Under the pieces are notes generated by a model. That model saw only the letters and a program-made list of their open reading frames with translations, searched no databases and had not been told where the DNA came from. Positions 24,368 through 35,599 of a stretch of 64,000 bases of DNA are shown here, one piece after another. The position numbers and the translations under genes were made by a program. Position 1 is the stretch's first letter. Every line of letters begins with the position of its first letter. Source of the DNA: Diphasiastrum complanatum (Eukaryota > Streptophyta > Lycopodiopsida > Lycopodiales > Lycopodiaceae); assembly GCA_029204225.1 (NCBI GenBank), contig CM055098.1, positions 48,634,088-48,698,087 of the forward strand. The letters run 5' to 3'.

Positions 24368-25160
24368 TGTCACAGAAGGCCAGAACGTTTCGTGTTCGTC
24401 TTCTCCTTCTTTTTTCGTGAACAATTTTCTTTCCTTTGATTTTTCTTTTCGTGCGAAAGCCCTTATAGAATCCTAGACACTCGACTACGCATCACAAAAC
24501 ATATTTTGTTCTAGCAATCAAGACACACAGCACAAGACAAAGAGATACATGAAAATAGAACGACTATATTGTCAGTTTGGTTCTGGAGTGAGATCGTCAG
24601 TGTCTCGCTCGTTGGCAGATTGACACTATGCTCTTACGTTGTGTTCTGCTCGTTGGCAGACTTTCATGCACAACTATGGTGTCTTTACTTTCTTACTCTA
24701 TTTGCTACGTCTCTCTCTATATCTTACAGATCTTTGTGTTCACCTCTATATAGTTATGATCCAGAGAGGATCATTTATACCTCCACTATGTGGAGTTTTT
24801 ACAAGATAGCTAAAACGTCGAACCACAAGATTAGTTAACGCTAATCAACTAGTTAGTTAGTCTCTGTCGTTGCTACTCGTTTCAGCTGGGCGTGAAGCCC
24901 GTTGAGCTGCCAGCTGGCAGCGCGAAAGATTTTTCTTTGTTTGATTTGTAATCTCCCGTTTGCTTTCGTTCTTTTCGTTCCTTTTCGTAGTTTTTGTTTT
25001 GCGTCCCTTTTGCGGTTTGTGGTCTTGGAGGTGTGTTTGTGATTCGCAAATCATTCGTGCTTCAAGTCAAAGACACGTTGACTATCGCAAATCATTCTCG
25101 TTTGACCTTCGTGTCTTGTTTGTGCTTTGACAAAGTTGCAGGAGTTCACTATTTTCGACC
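24368..25160 (-). repeat. 5' LTR of copia C1
   Basis: About 560 bases match the 3' LTR at 19.84-20.41 kb in the same orientation, with many substitutions, so the insertion is old. The inner end reads CTGTGACA on the minus strand, directly before the primer binding site. The first bases at 25160 differ from the TGTCAGAAAT of the other copy. Confidence 0.85.
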
Positions 25161-25162
25161 GA

Positions 25163-25580
25163 AAACAATGATGGGCTCCTGCAATCCACTTTGAGGTCGT
25201 CCAAGATGTGAAGCGAGATTCCCAGGAGCCTCCCAACATTGCTACACGAAAATATAAATGAGCAACCGGCAACTGATCTTTGATATTCTTTGAGGCCATC
25301 GGCTTTTTTGGATCGAATGCCAGAGGAGGGAGAAAATTGTCCCATCTGGTTGCCTCTGATGCCAGCAGAGTTAAATCTTTTGCAAACAGTGCCAATTGTC
25401 GCGCTGTCGCATCTAGATAATGGACATACTCTCGCTGGTACGCTTGTAAAGCCCGGTGGAAATCCACTGATATTGTCCAGCTGTAGGGCTGCAATAAATT
25501 TCTCAACTAGGTTACACTCGACACCGGTTACAACAAGATCTGGACCAAAAATTTTGAGGATAGCTAGTCACTACTGATCT
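25163..25580 (-). pseudogene. unknown coding family X, copy 2
   Basis: The minus-strand product includes FHRALQAYQREYVHYLDATA, LAFDPKKPMASKNIKDQLPV and LGGSWESRFTSWTTSKWIAG. An upstream frame (VTGVECNLVEKFIAALQLDN) joins it by a frameshift near 25.45 kb. It aligns with copy 1 at 5.62-5.9 kb. The coding sequence stops at the edge of the C1 5' LTR, so C1 appears to have inserted into it. I do not recognise the family. Length and helical character would fit a gag-like protein, but nothing proves it. Confidence 0.55.
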
Positions 25581-26620
25581 ACGTTCATAAAATTAATACA
25601 ACATTCAACATAGTTTAACATGGTTCAATACTACATTTCTATTCTTTTTTGGTTAATGATAAGTTTTGAATCCCCCGGGATCCAAGAGCATAATCTTTTT
25701 ATGTATGCAGGTGGAACTTTACAAGGAGGAAGAAAGAGGCCAAGAAGGAGCCAAGAATAAGGAGAAGAAGGGCCACGCAGATTTGTACTTGTAGTAGGTA
25801 CAACCTACAAGTGCAAGTTGTGTACTTTTCTTTTATCTCCTCCCCTTCTTAAAATTTTAAGAACAAAATGAACTCAGACACGCGATTAACAGCAGAAACA
25901 TTTGCATTCGAGATCAGACACAACACGAATTGATATGTGTGCGAGGGCTACAATATCATCTATTGATTTTTTTTCTCTGATTCTTTGAGCACTACGTGCA
26001 TACCCACGCAGTGCATTGGTGTGAGAGAAACGTGGTTCTCTCATGAGTAATTGTCTCGTTTTACTAGCGGACAGTTGGATCTTCTGATCCTAGATAGAAT
26101 TGTCTTCACACGCAAGTGGACAAGTATTCTGTATTTTTCGTCTTGATTGCTTACTAGCATCAGACTATTACATTACACTATATGTGTATTCTGTTGATCT
26201 ATATGTCAAGCATCATCCAGTAAGTATGGTCGCTCTATGTAAATCTAGGATAGAGTGATTAAGCAACTAGTCAGGGAGTTACAAGAGTGGCAGATTAGCC
26301 ACAACCTAAAGTGTATTTGCTGACGTCATACCATCAGATCAGATATCTGTACTTCTGGGTACTTGCATGATCTTAGCTGGTACTCTTTGGAGCGTGAGGG
26401 CAAAAACGGGTTTCATTTTGCTCATATGCCTTCCTCTCGTACTGGACCGCAAAGGAATCTCGTTCGTGGATCTTTCGTGTTCGCAAATCGTTCGTCTTTG
26501 TCTCATTTGACTTTCGTGTTCGTGAAACCTTTCGTGCTTCGTGTCTCCAGATCTTCGAGTTCGCGAATGTCTTCGTCGGGCTGAGGGCTAAAAGCTAGCA
26601 AGGCTTTGTAGTTGGAAACA
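25581..26620. other. no gene recognised
   Basis: The only distinct site is a TGACGTCA palindrome (a bZIP-type core) near 26321. A TTCGTG-rich stretch at 26.45-26.57 kb resembles the style of the C1 LTR without clear alignment. 25.9-26.2 kb could be old LTR sequence; I cannot show it. Confidence 0.35.
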
Positions 26621-27421
26621 TTAATTCACAATCATAGAATCCTTTGAGTTGATGAAGAGATGTGAGATCCATGCCTTGGATCTTCCCAAGAACCAATCTT
26701 CCATTGCTCTTTCCTTCATAAGACTCGCTCTTAATGATTGCATTGAAGTACTCTCTTTTTTCAAACATGAACTTCTATTCAATGATTTAGGTAATGACTC
26801 GTATGATAATGATTCTTCCTCACTATCATTCACAATGACATCATTCAAAGTACATCCTACTTTGAACTCGTCACATACTTCTCTTCTTCTTGACTTGTGA
26901 TTATCTTCCTCAGCAAGTCTCATGATAGAACCATTTGATCTACTCTCTTTATGAAGACATGTGACTTCACTTGATGCAAAAATGACTTTCTTGGACTCAT
27001 AAAAAAAAAATACAGAAGAACCATCTCCTTCATGCATGTACCTAGCAACATCTTTTTCCATATGATCAAAGAAATCATTAGCAACAACCTTTTCCAAGGA
27101 AGAACCTTCACCACCTCCATTGATGAAGTTAGCTCTTTCCTCATCTTTTGCATGCTTGCACTTGCCATGAAGAACCATCATTATCCCCATAGCTAGCCAA
27201 GTTAGCACAAAGATGAATATATCCAAGAAGCATATTAGGTCTTGACCTAAATCTAGCATAAGGAAGCTTGTTAGACTTTGCATAAGATCCACCAATCTTA
27301 TTGATGCTAAAAGGTAACTTTGGAAAGTTGAGACCAATCTCCTTTTCCATTCCACCCTTTTTGTTAGCCATAACAAAAGCATCAAGCTTGAAGAGTCTAC
27401 TTTGTTTATGGCCCCTAGCAA
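26621..27421 (-). other. 266-codon open frame at the end of C2
   Basis: Its first third overlaps the pre-integrase segment in another frame. The rest (from about 27.18 kb) is open, charged and coding-like (for example DEERANFINGGGEGSSLEKV) but matches no family I know. It may be a diverged part of the copia polyprotein or unrelated sequence captured by it. Confidence 0.3.
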
Positions 27422-27887
27422 CCAAGATTTTTTCCTTTGTTATGAAACAAGGAATGTAAAGAACACCATCAAGTATTGCTTTCCTATCAGTAGAAAGACA
27501 AATAGGAACTGAACCAATACCTTCAATCACACACGGCCATGTGAATCACTTTCTTAGCTCCATCATAAGTGACCAAAGAAGTAAAGTACTCAATGTGACT
27601 AGTCATGTGTGAACTAGCTCCATTATCAATTCATTATGAATCTTTGTCACCTTCACCACACTTGATCTCGAGGTGCTTGAGGCCTCTCTTCCACACCATC
27701 AACAATCTCCATCAACTCATTCATCTCCAATAAGGACTCCATCCTTACCTTCTCCAATAAGGACTCCATCCTTACCTTCCAAGTAGAATAGTTGATTGAG
27801 ACAAGCCTATCATTGCTCTCCAACATAAAGCCTCCACTTGTAGCCATGTTGAAGTGATCTAATATTCTCCTTTCAACCAGTTTCAAT
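27141..27887 (-). pseudogene. copia gag/protease pieces (C2)
   Basis: Gag starts MATSGGFMLESNDRLVSINY at 27846, with the YSTWKVRMESLL block typical of copia gag. A 27-bp in-frame tandem duplication (27724-27750 and 27751-27777) repeats KVRMESLLE. The sequence then jumps to the protease: near 27.63 kb the active site reads DNGASSHMT instead of the usual DSGAS. The pre-integrase segment follows (DGVLYIPC, then RLFKLDAFV). Most of gag is deleted. Confidence 0.7.
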
Positions 27888-28418
27888 GCTCAAAGCACTC
27901 TTTTGAATGGCGACAAATGTATTAAAAGAGAAATCACAAAGATATGGAAACTCTCAATTCTCTTCTAGCACCATTACTAGCAAATCAACACATAAAATGA
28001 AGAATTCTTGATCAACCTATGATCCTCACACAAACTAATGAATCTTGTTACTTTATAAGATTGAAACACACTCTATTAAAGTCTAGCAACTTCAAAAAAT
28101 AGAGATCTTATCAAAATTAGGATTTTGACAAATCACAAAAAAACGAATCTTCCAATTTCTACATGCAAATGCAAAAATCTTGATATAGAATATTGTAGCC
28201 TCTAATGAAGCTTTTCTAATACATTTAAATCGCCCAATTCTAGTTACACATGTGCAAAATCAGCCTAGTTCAAGTTTATAAGTTTTGGCCTACAAAAAGA
28301 TCAATTCTACACATCAAATTTTTTGATTTTTGAGTAGAAACTATTGTAGCATGCTCTAGAGATAGAAGCTCCTCCAAATCTTTGCTAAATGTGGTTGTAC
28401 CTTCCATAACTTGCACCA

Positions 28419-28431
28419 AGCTCTGATAGCA
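28419..28431 (-). other. primer binding site of C2 (one mismatch)
   Basis: The minus strand reads TGCTATCAGAGCT, differing by one base from the initiator-Met tRNA site TGGTATCAGAGC seen in C1 and C3. Confidence 0.75.
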
Positions 28432-29117
<686 letters not shown>

Positions 29118-29134
29118 TATGAATAAACTTGACT

Positions 29135-29800
29135 AAACTAGTTGAGATTTCTTTCAAATGGTGCTAGATATTTCACCAAATTGGATCTTAGGTCGGGGCA
29201 CTATCAAATTAGAATCCACGAGGGGGATGTTTCCAAAATTGGTTTTCGTTCTAGGTATGGCCATTACGAATTTTTAGTTTTACCCTTCGGTCTAACTAAT
29301 GCCCCAACAACCTTCCAACAGATGATGAACAATATACTTTGTTCATATCTAGGAAAGTTTCTGGTCGTATTTTTGGACGACATTTGGATTTATAGTAGGA
29401 CTCTTGAGGAACATGAGGCACATTTGCATACGGTCTTAGACATTATAAGACAAGCAAAGCTTTATGCTAAGGAGTCTAAGTGCGAGTTCTTTCAAACAAG
29501 AATCAAGTATTTGAGACGTACCGTTTCCAATCGAGGTCTTGAGATCGATTACGATAAGGTCCAAAAAGTTCGTGATTAGCCTATCCTGAAAACCATAAGG
29601 GAAGTTAAATCCTTTTTAGGTTTCACAATATTTTTAATAAATTCATTAAAGAATTGCATTGTTTGCCTCTAATGAATCTTCTTAAGGGAGTAAAGAAATC
29701 CAAAAGAAAAACTAAAAAGGGCAATAAGAAAAAAGCCGGAGCCGTTCGAAAATTAGTCCACCTGTTACCGATGAGCTTTTAAAAGCTTCAAGGCTTTGAA
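29135..29800 (+). pseudogene. gypsy RT (G3)
   Basis: It reads GARYFTKLDLRSGHYQIRI (motif A), GHYEFLVLPFGLTNAPTTFQ (motif B region) and VVFLDDIWIYS with both catalytic Asp intact. The thumb and connection follow. A TAG at 29577 stands where Trp is conserved (VRD-stop-PILKTIREVKSFLGF). The fingers region is absent. Confidence 0.88.
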
Positions 29801-29839
29801 GATGTTAGTGTCTACATCCCCTATCTTACACGTAGTGGA

Positions 29840-30330
29840 CTCTAGCAGACCTTTCCTAGTGGAAATAGATGCTAGTGATTATGCGGTAGGTGCAGTCCTT
29901 TACCAAGATGGTAGACTATTGACTTTTGAAAGGAAAAAGTTGGACACCTCAAAGTAGATATTCTCCTTATGAGAAGGAACTTTTTGCTGTCATCCACACG
30001 TTAAAGAATTAGAGACATTATTTGTACGAGTCTAAATTCATGGTTATGATGAATCATGAGTCTCTTAAGTTTATCTGTGATGCCTCAGACCTTAGGGTTG
30101 TAAGGCCCGTTGGTCGGAACTCATTCAGGAGTTCGAATTCGAGATTAAGTACCATCGTGGTACGTCGAATTGTGTCGCTGATACTTTGAGCCAGACTGGC
30201 GAGGTTAACAAGTTATGCTTTGCTGAGTTCCAATCCGAGTTGTATCTTTCTTTGCGAGACCTTTGTCGGACCGATGAGTTTTTTCGGTTGTATTTGGCAA
30301 TAAGTCCTGGCAAGAAGCTCTATTGTGAGA
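29840..30330 (+). pseudogene. gypsy RNase H (G3)
   Basis: It begins SRPFLVEIDASDYAVGAVLY with the first Asp. After several frameshifts it ends with WSELIQEFEFEIKYHRGTSN and CVADTLSQ. This 3' portion aligns closely with G4 at 61.82-61.95 kb. Confidence 0.75.
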
Positions 30331-30419
30331 AATAATATTGGAAAACAGGATTCCAAGAAGTCTCGTGAAGAGAAGATACTTGATGATTATTCCATTAAAT
30401 GGTTTACTTTTTTGTAGAG

Positions 30420-31500
30420 GAAAAATTTGTGTGCCAGATATCGCGGACATTAGGGCCCAAATCATGCATGAGTGCCATGGTAGCCCTAGTGCATGACACC
30501 TTGGTATACAGAGAGGACACTTGACCTTGTAAAAATAGATTTTTTTTGGCCAAATGAAAGGTCATGTGAAGGCTTTTGTTCAAAAGTGTGAACAATGCCA
30601 AGTGAACAAAGCGAAAAGACTCAAAGCAGCTGGTCTGTTACATCCGTTGGAAATTTCCAGCAAGAAAAATATTCTCATAGATTTTGTGGTTGGACTTCTC
30701 AAGTCTAGGAAGGGTCACGATGTCATTTGGGTAGTAGTTGACAGGCTTACCAAAATGGCACAGTTTCTTCCAACAAAAGATACTATCACAACTTCGAAAC
30801 TTGCTCAACTCTTCGTTGAAAAGTTGTTCCTATTGTATGGTTTGCCGAACGAGATTATTAGTGACCGCGATTCCAAGTTCACTAGCAAGTTCTGGCAGGT
30901 AGTCTTTGAGAGACTGGAAACTACGTTAAGTCTTTTATGTACGGATCACCCAGAAACTGATGGTCAGACCGAACGTGTCAACCAGTTGATGGAAGATATG
31001 CTCTGTGCATACGTTTCCAGGCGACAATTAGATTGGGAAAAGTACCTCCCAATGGTTGAGTTCGCATACAATAGTATGAAACATTCCGCCACTAGTTTTA
31101 GTCTTTTTATACTCTTGTACGACTTTTAGCCTCGTTCCCCTACCCTTGTTGGACTCAAAGGTCTCAAGGTGCAAGCTACAACCGATTTCTTGCATGATAT
31201 TTTGCAGGTGGCTAGGAAAAACCATGTTGTCTTCCATGTTAATTGTTTAAAGGAACGACTTGGTGGAAATGATATCCTGATTCCAGCAGACGATGTAGTG
31301 TTATTGGATGATTTGACTGCTTTTGTACCCCATGAACTGGACAAGATCATGGATACCCGACATCATTAGCTGAGAATTCATTTGATTTTTGAACATTTTG
31401 ATTCGTTGGAAAGGTAAGTCAGATGATGAGGACACCTGGGAGAAGGAGGACTATCTTAGACTTGATTCCCTAGTTTTCTCCCATAGAAGGAAGTTTTTAT
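30420..31500 (+). pseudogene. gypsy integrase and chromodomain remnant (G3)
   Basis: A 191-codon open stretch (30554-31129) reads CEQCQVNKAKRLKAAG, then IDFVVGLLKSRKGHDVIWVV (first Asp), IISDRDSKFTSKFWQ (second Asp) and TDGQTERVNQLM (catalytic Glu), so the triad is complete. The C-terminal part has a deletion and resumes HVNCLKERLGG. The last segment, KSDDEDTWEKEDYLRLDS (31.41-31.47 kb), resembles the end of a chromodomain, as in chromoviruses that target heterochromatin. Confidence 0.85.
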
Positions 31501-31511
31501 GGGGGAGGGAA

Positions 31512-31995
31512 TGTTATGTACCATAATTGTATGCCCTTCAATGATGGCCTCGCAAAGGGCATGACGCAAGTTTGGCATTATTGACATGTTTTGGTGTCAC
31601 GCATCACCATCCTAGGTGGTCACGTGTCGCATATAAAACTATGCTTGATGGGACCCCCTATATAGTGGTGGGACTTCCCTTTTGCCATTCACTCAGTCTA
31701 CCCGGGAGTTGGTGGATGGAGAGCACGTGCAGTAGCTAGGATGTATTTCCAGGCCATGAGATGTGTGCTAGGGAGAGCCAAGGGCGATGGCTGGTGGTAT
31801 GGGATGCTAGTTATCACAGGAGGCTTGACCATGCATGAGGATGTCGATAGCTCCAGTGTTTGGGGGTGGGTTGGTAGTGACCCTATGGATGGGCGGTTAC
31901 AGTGCGTCGTCACTAGTATGGGACGTCAACCTTCAAGACAATTAGAGATCTATGTTCCAAAGCTAAATTTGTACAACAAATTGTTGCTTAAAGCA
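31512..31995 (+). mobile_element. 3' LTR of G3 (right end uncertain)
   Basis: It starts TGTTATGTACC after the polypurine tract. A TATA-like CTATATAGTGG lies near 31660. No second copy is present, so the end near 32.0 kb is a guess. Confidence 0.55.
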
Positions 31996-32994
31996 TGATG
32001 TAGTAGGTGATGTTCACCAGTTGCCAGACTCCAAAAACAAACCCAAACTTCAGCAAGAACAAGCATGAAACATGAAACAAAAGCAAATGCTTTTGTACAA
32101 TTTCACAGCAAAAACTCAACTAAGTTGCAAAGTTCCAAGTTCCAGAAGTTAATATAGCTGGTCGTGAAGCAATCTAGGGAACCCAACACTTTTTCCAATG
32201 CCAATTGTGACCCAAAGAAGAGAGAAAAACACGTTTTGACAAACTGAATATTTACACACCTTTGATAGAAATACTAAGGAGAGGTCGCTAGCTGCCTTCA
32301 GATTTAGAGCACATTGTTCAGATTCCCACATGTTAATACCCTCACATTGAATCTAGTTGTCACAATAGGCTAATTGTCTGATTGTAGCTAAAAAACCCTA
32401 GAAAACCAAAGCAAGATAGTCGATTTGTCACAAAACTATTGTCTTACATTGTCCAGAAACAACAATATAGTCACAATCTCCTAGTCTTAAAAGTATGCTC
32501 CTGCCTCCAACCACATTTGTAGCAGCAACATAAACAATTTTTGCGCAATTTTGCATCGAAGAGTATCGTTGTCTCGCCTTCTATCGAGTTGCTGAAGATC
32601 GAATTTTGCCGTACCAGCTGAAATTTTAGACTATCAAATCTCATAGTGAATTCTGATGAAGCAGAACCCTAAAATGCAACCAGCCCTCTATCGTCTTTTT
32701 TAAAAATTCTATTTTTAAGACTAGCAAGACCTAAAACACAGCTACTTCTCCAAAATTGGATTCAACCACTGGCAGACATACTTGTGTCCAGTTTTCAAAC
32801 GCAGCTGTGTGCGTATTTTAGTCTTCTTCGTCAACAAATGGCTTTAACCAAAGTTCTTGTTTCAATGGAAAACAGTCACTCTAATTAACATCCGAATGCA
32901 ACTCTTAATTCAACTACAATCACAAACGTTGAGTCTTGAGCCATTCCTTTGTGTTCATGTCAAGCCTTAGTCTTACTTTATGCAAGTATTTTAT
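31996..32994. other. no gene recognised
   Basis: I see no coding frame, LTR border or RNA gene in this stretch. Confidence 0.45.
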
Positions 32995-33160
32995 ATGGAA
33001 GGAGCCGGGCAGAGGCCATTCTGCCCGGTTCGGATCTCCAAATTTTTTTAGGCTCGGCCCGGATTTCCAGAATTTTTTTAGGCGAGGCCGGGAGGGGCCG
33101 AGCCTAAAAAAATTTGGAGATCCGAACCGGGCAGAATGGCCTCTGCCCGGCCCCTTCCAT
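32995..33160. repeat. 66-bp-arm inverted repeat (long hairpin)
   Basis: Left arm 32995-33060 and right arm 33095-33160 are reverse complements with a single mismatch, around a 34-base loop. The arms are GC-rich in an AT-rich setting. Each arm also contains an 8-bp inner palindrome (CCGGGCAG and CTGCCCGG). The loop partly repeats the end of the left arm. It may be a foldback or MITE-like element, or a hairpin RNA source. It lies about 1.1 kb before the eS28 start codon. Confidence 0.95.
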
Positions 33161-33202
33161 TGCGTAATGGATTTTTGGACCCTTTTTAAACCAATGCTTA
33201 GC

Positions 33203-33270
33203 TGCCACGTGGCAGGTGCAAGCAGAATCAACATTAAAAAAGTTTGAGACCAATCCGATGCTGCCACGTG
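33203..33270. promoter_or_regulatory. duplicated G-box (CACGTG) motif
   Basis: CACGTG occurs at 33206-33211, inside the perfect palindrome TGCCACGTGGCA, and at 33265-33270. Both copies share the surrounding GCTGCCACGTGG and a downstream GCAGAATC, about 59 bases apart. G-boxes bind plant bZIP and bHLH factors. Whether they act on eS28, about 0.3 kb downstream of them at its likely 5' end, is inference. Confidence 0.6.
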
Positions 33271-33312
33271 GTAGACGCAGGCAGAATCTGCACTAATTTA
33301 AAAAAAAAAGAA

Positions 33313-33362
33313 GGTGACTATTCTGCTTTTTAATCTGTTCAGAAATGGGCAGAATAGTCACC
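33313..33362. repeat. 14-bp perfect hairpin
   Basis: GGTGACTATTCTGC (33313-33326) and its exact reverse complement (33349-33362) flank a 22-base loop. The word GCAGAAT recurs in this and the neighbouring palindromes. Confidence 0.9.
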
Positions 33363-33423
33363 AAAAATCCAGTACGTTTTGATAGTGCTAAAAAATTCCA
33401 CCTCCCCTTATTGACGTAAAAAA

Positions 33424-33557
33424 TGGGCCGGGTGATGCTTCATGCAAAAACGCCCCGTTTTAGTCCCTACAAGTGACCAGGGTGAGAGTATCACCGTTGG
33501 ATGTCTTCCGTCAATCTTGACCGCACGTTTTGACGCCCTTGTGCTACAAAACCCTAG
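33424..33557 (+). promoter_or_regulatory. eS28 promoter motifs: site II and telo box
   Basis: TGGGCC at 33424-33429 is a site II element, and AAACCCTAG at 33549-33557 is a telo box. The pair, telo box nearer the transcript, is characteristic of plant ribosomal protein promoters, where TCP factors act at site II. Confidence 0.7.
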
Positions 33558-34102
33558 AAAGTTGCAATAACATGGAAGAAAGGCAATCGAGCGTTTGCGG
33601 ATCGGGAGCAGATCGGTTTTGCGGGCTCAGGGATTTCTCAGCAAGGAGTAGCGTTGTGGATCTTGTCAGTTTGATCCATCGCAAGAAGGTATTTGACATG
33701 GCTTATCATTCATTTTGCCATTTTGATATTGTTCTTTCCATTTGTTCTGTCACATCGTTGATCGCATCATAAACATCGATTTATCACGTAGAGTTTTGGT
33801 CTCAAACATACTTAAATTTCATTGGTTAAACAGACGGGCTCGCCTCAGGCTTTTACAGTGGCTGATGACACTTCTACGCTAACGCAAGCTATGCGTGGCA
33901 GTTTTGCTTCTTGTATATACGTCGATTTAAATTGCCAAAGTTTCTGCAGGCTATGTATAACTTAGCCAAGCAAAGGATAGAAGTGATGACATGTTGCATA
34001 AGCTTAGAGCTGTGATAGTAGTCATTCCCGATTGTATTATAATAATTTTTTGCTCTTTGCTACTGCTGTGTTGTCAGCAGGTTTTAAATCTATTTTCCAG
34101 CC
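33558..34102 (+). other. eS28 5' leader with a probable intron (33689-34100)
   Basis: A donor AAG|GTATTT at 33688/33689 and an acceptor TTTTCCAG at 34093-34100 lie just before CCATGG. A leader intron directly upstream of the start codon is plausible for a plant ribosomal protein gene. Only transcript data would prove it. An upstream ATG at 33571 lies in the proposed leader exon. Confidence 0.55.
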
Positions 34103-34300
34103 ATGGATACGCCAGTGAAGCTGGCAATCGTGATGAAGGTTATTGGGCGAACTGGTTCTCGAGGCCAAGTCACACAAGTCCGTGTGAAGTTCCTCGATGA
34201 TCAGAATCGGCTGATCATGAGGAACGTTAAGGGTCCTGTTCGGGAGGGAGATATCTTGACTCTGTTGGAATCGGAAAGGGAGGCCAGAAGGCTGCGATGA
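34103..34300 (+). CDS. RPS28: 40S ribosomal protein eS28 (RPS28)
   Basis: The 65-residue protein is complete and colinear with eukaryotic eS28, a small OB-fold protein of the 40S subunit that lies near the mRNA exit site and helps form the pre-initiation complex in the cytoplasm. It starts [20 protein letters not shown], continues [12 protein letters not shown] and ends [12 protein letters not shown], the family's highly conserved C-terminus. The length is exactly that usual in plants. The ATG is in a good context (CCATGG) right after a splice acceptor. The coding part has no intron and no lesions, so it is very likely functional. Telo-box and site II motifs upstream suggest coordinated ribosomal protein expression. 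It is flanked by palindromic repeats upstream and dispersed repeats downstream. Confidence 0.97.
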   Translation: MDTPVKLAIVMKVIGRTGSRGQVTQVRVKFLDDQNRLIMRNVKGPVREGDILTLLESEREARRLR

Positions 34301-35352
34301 TGTCGTCTTGTGACATTCTGGTTGGGTGTCGAAATTTTGCGGATCATTTCTAAGCGTTTGCTATGATTGTTGTAGTGAAACTCGAACCCGTTATGGTCGG
34401 CGCAAATTCATTTTGTAACTTGCTTGTCTTGGATAGAAGGGGAGCGGGAAGCTATTTGCACTTCATTCACAATAACGTTTTACCAAGAATCATATTCTTG
34501 GTAATTTAGTCGACTAATAGATTTCCTCAGTAGCATCATATGAAGTGCTTGAGGTATTGAGTGTATTGATGTTTCGGGTTTGAAGTAAATTGCATAGAGG
34601 TGGCATTGTTTATGAATCTTTGCAGATTTTATAGAATTGATATAGCTTGTTAGCAAATAATTTCTTAGTTTCAGATATCTGGTAACTGATTGTAAACACT
34701 CTGAGCAGTGAATGTGCGCATCACCCTAATTGGTACCATTTAATTTAAGGCACTGAATTTGGTATTATGTTTGTACTTTATTTCCTTCTTAAGGAAAGAA
34801 GCATCAGCGTAGGTGATTTCTTGTAACTAATCTGAGCTCATTTTGATTTCTAACTGGTGTAGAGTATCTTATGTGAGTCAATAATATACGTCCCATATTA
34901 GATTCCATATTATTTAGGTTTTGTCGTGTTCCTGTTGTATTTTTTAAGTTCTCTTGCTTTTTGATTTCTAATATATTTTATTTATTTGCCTGAGGTTTGC
35001 GCTGTGAGTGCTTTTTGTGGAACTATGCAACTGTGATGTCAATTTGATGTCTACTTGACTAAATACATTATCGTCTGCAGCTGTTGTTTTTGAAGAATTT
35101 AAACAATGATGGAATATTCTTTTATTAAATTTGTATATTTTGAAGCCATTTAGTTTACGATGTTCTTCCTGGAGCCATTTTTGGTTTTGCTGATAGACTC
35201 TCTCAATAGAGATTTTACTTTAAATTTCAATACTTTTGTGTTTATTTCAAGTGTCTGAAATTGATTTTGTGGTTTTTGTGTAATACATGTAGAAGGCTGA
35301 TGCCATCATTATTTTGCATTTGGCTATATGTAAATGTTGTTATTACTTTGAT
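34301..35352. other. downstream region of eS28; no further gene seen
   Basis: This AT-rich, T-rich sequence would hold the eS28 3' UTR. I cannot place a polyadenylation site confidently, and no coding frame is supported. Confidence 0.4.
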
Positions 35353-35599
35353 ATATCTTGTGGACATGCAAGGGCTGTTGCAATCATTGATCCTTGTTTT
35401 TAGTCAGAGAAGAAGATATTGATAGTTTGTTATGGCATTGTCATGATGGCTGCCGGCTGCCGGATATGATGAAACTTCTAAAACTCGTCACCACTCTGAA
35501 ATTTTGTGTGGACATTCAAGAGGCTGTTTCTGATCTGCAATTGTCCGAGTCTATTGTGCCTATTTATTGTAGGTGTTCTATTAGAGCCAAAAATCTTGT

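Larger units (their letters stand above)
19836..25160 (-). mobile_element. Ty1/copia C1, nearly complete
   Basis: On the minus strand the order is 5' LTR (25160-24368), primer binding site, gag, protease, integrase, RT, RNase H, polypurine tract, 3' LTR (20409-19836). Integrase before RT marks it as Ty1/copia. The 3' LTR lacks about 220 bases of its outer end. The coding region has several stops and frameshifts. C1 lies inside a copy of unknown family X, whose codons run up to the LTR edge near 25163. The abrupt left border joins the gypsy G2b fragment. Confidence 0.9.
29135..31511 (+). mobile_element. Ty3/gypsy G3, chromovirus-like, 5'-truncated
   Basis: The order is RT (from its motif A side), RNase H, integrase, chromodomain-like end, polypurine tract (TGGGGGAGGGA, 31500-31510), then an LTR starting TGTTATGTACC at 31512. 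The 5' half, including gag, protease and the RT N-terminus, is missing next to the C2 LTR. Relative to G4 (61.8-63.3 kb) it has lost about 270 bases at 31.2 kb. Confidence 0.85.

Noticed and set aside
33530-33772. 80-codon frame beginning before RPS28
   Set aside because: It spans the probable leader exon and reads into the predicted intron; no homology is recognised.
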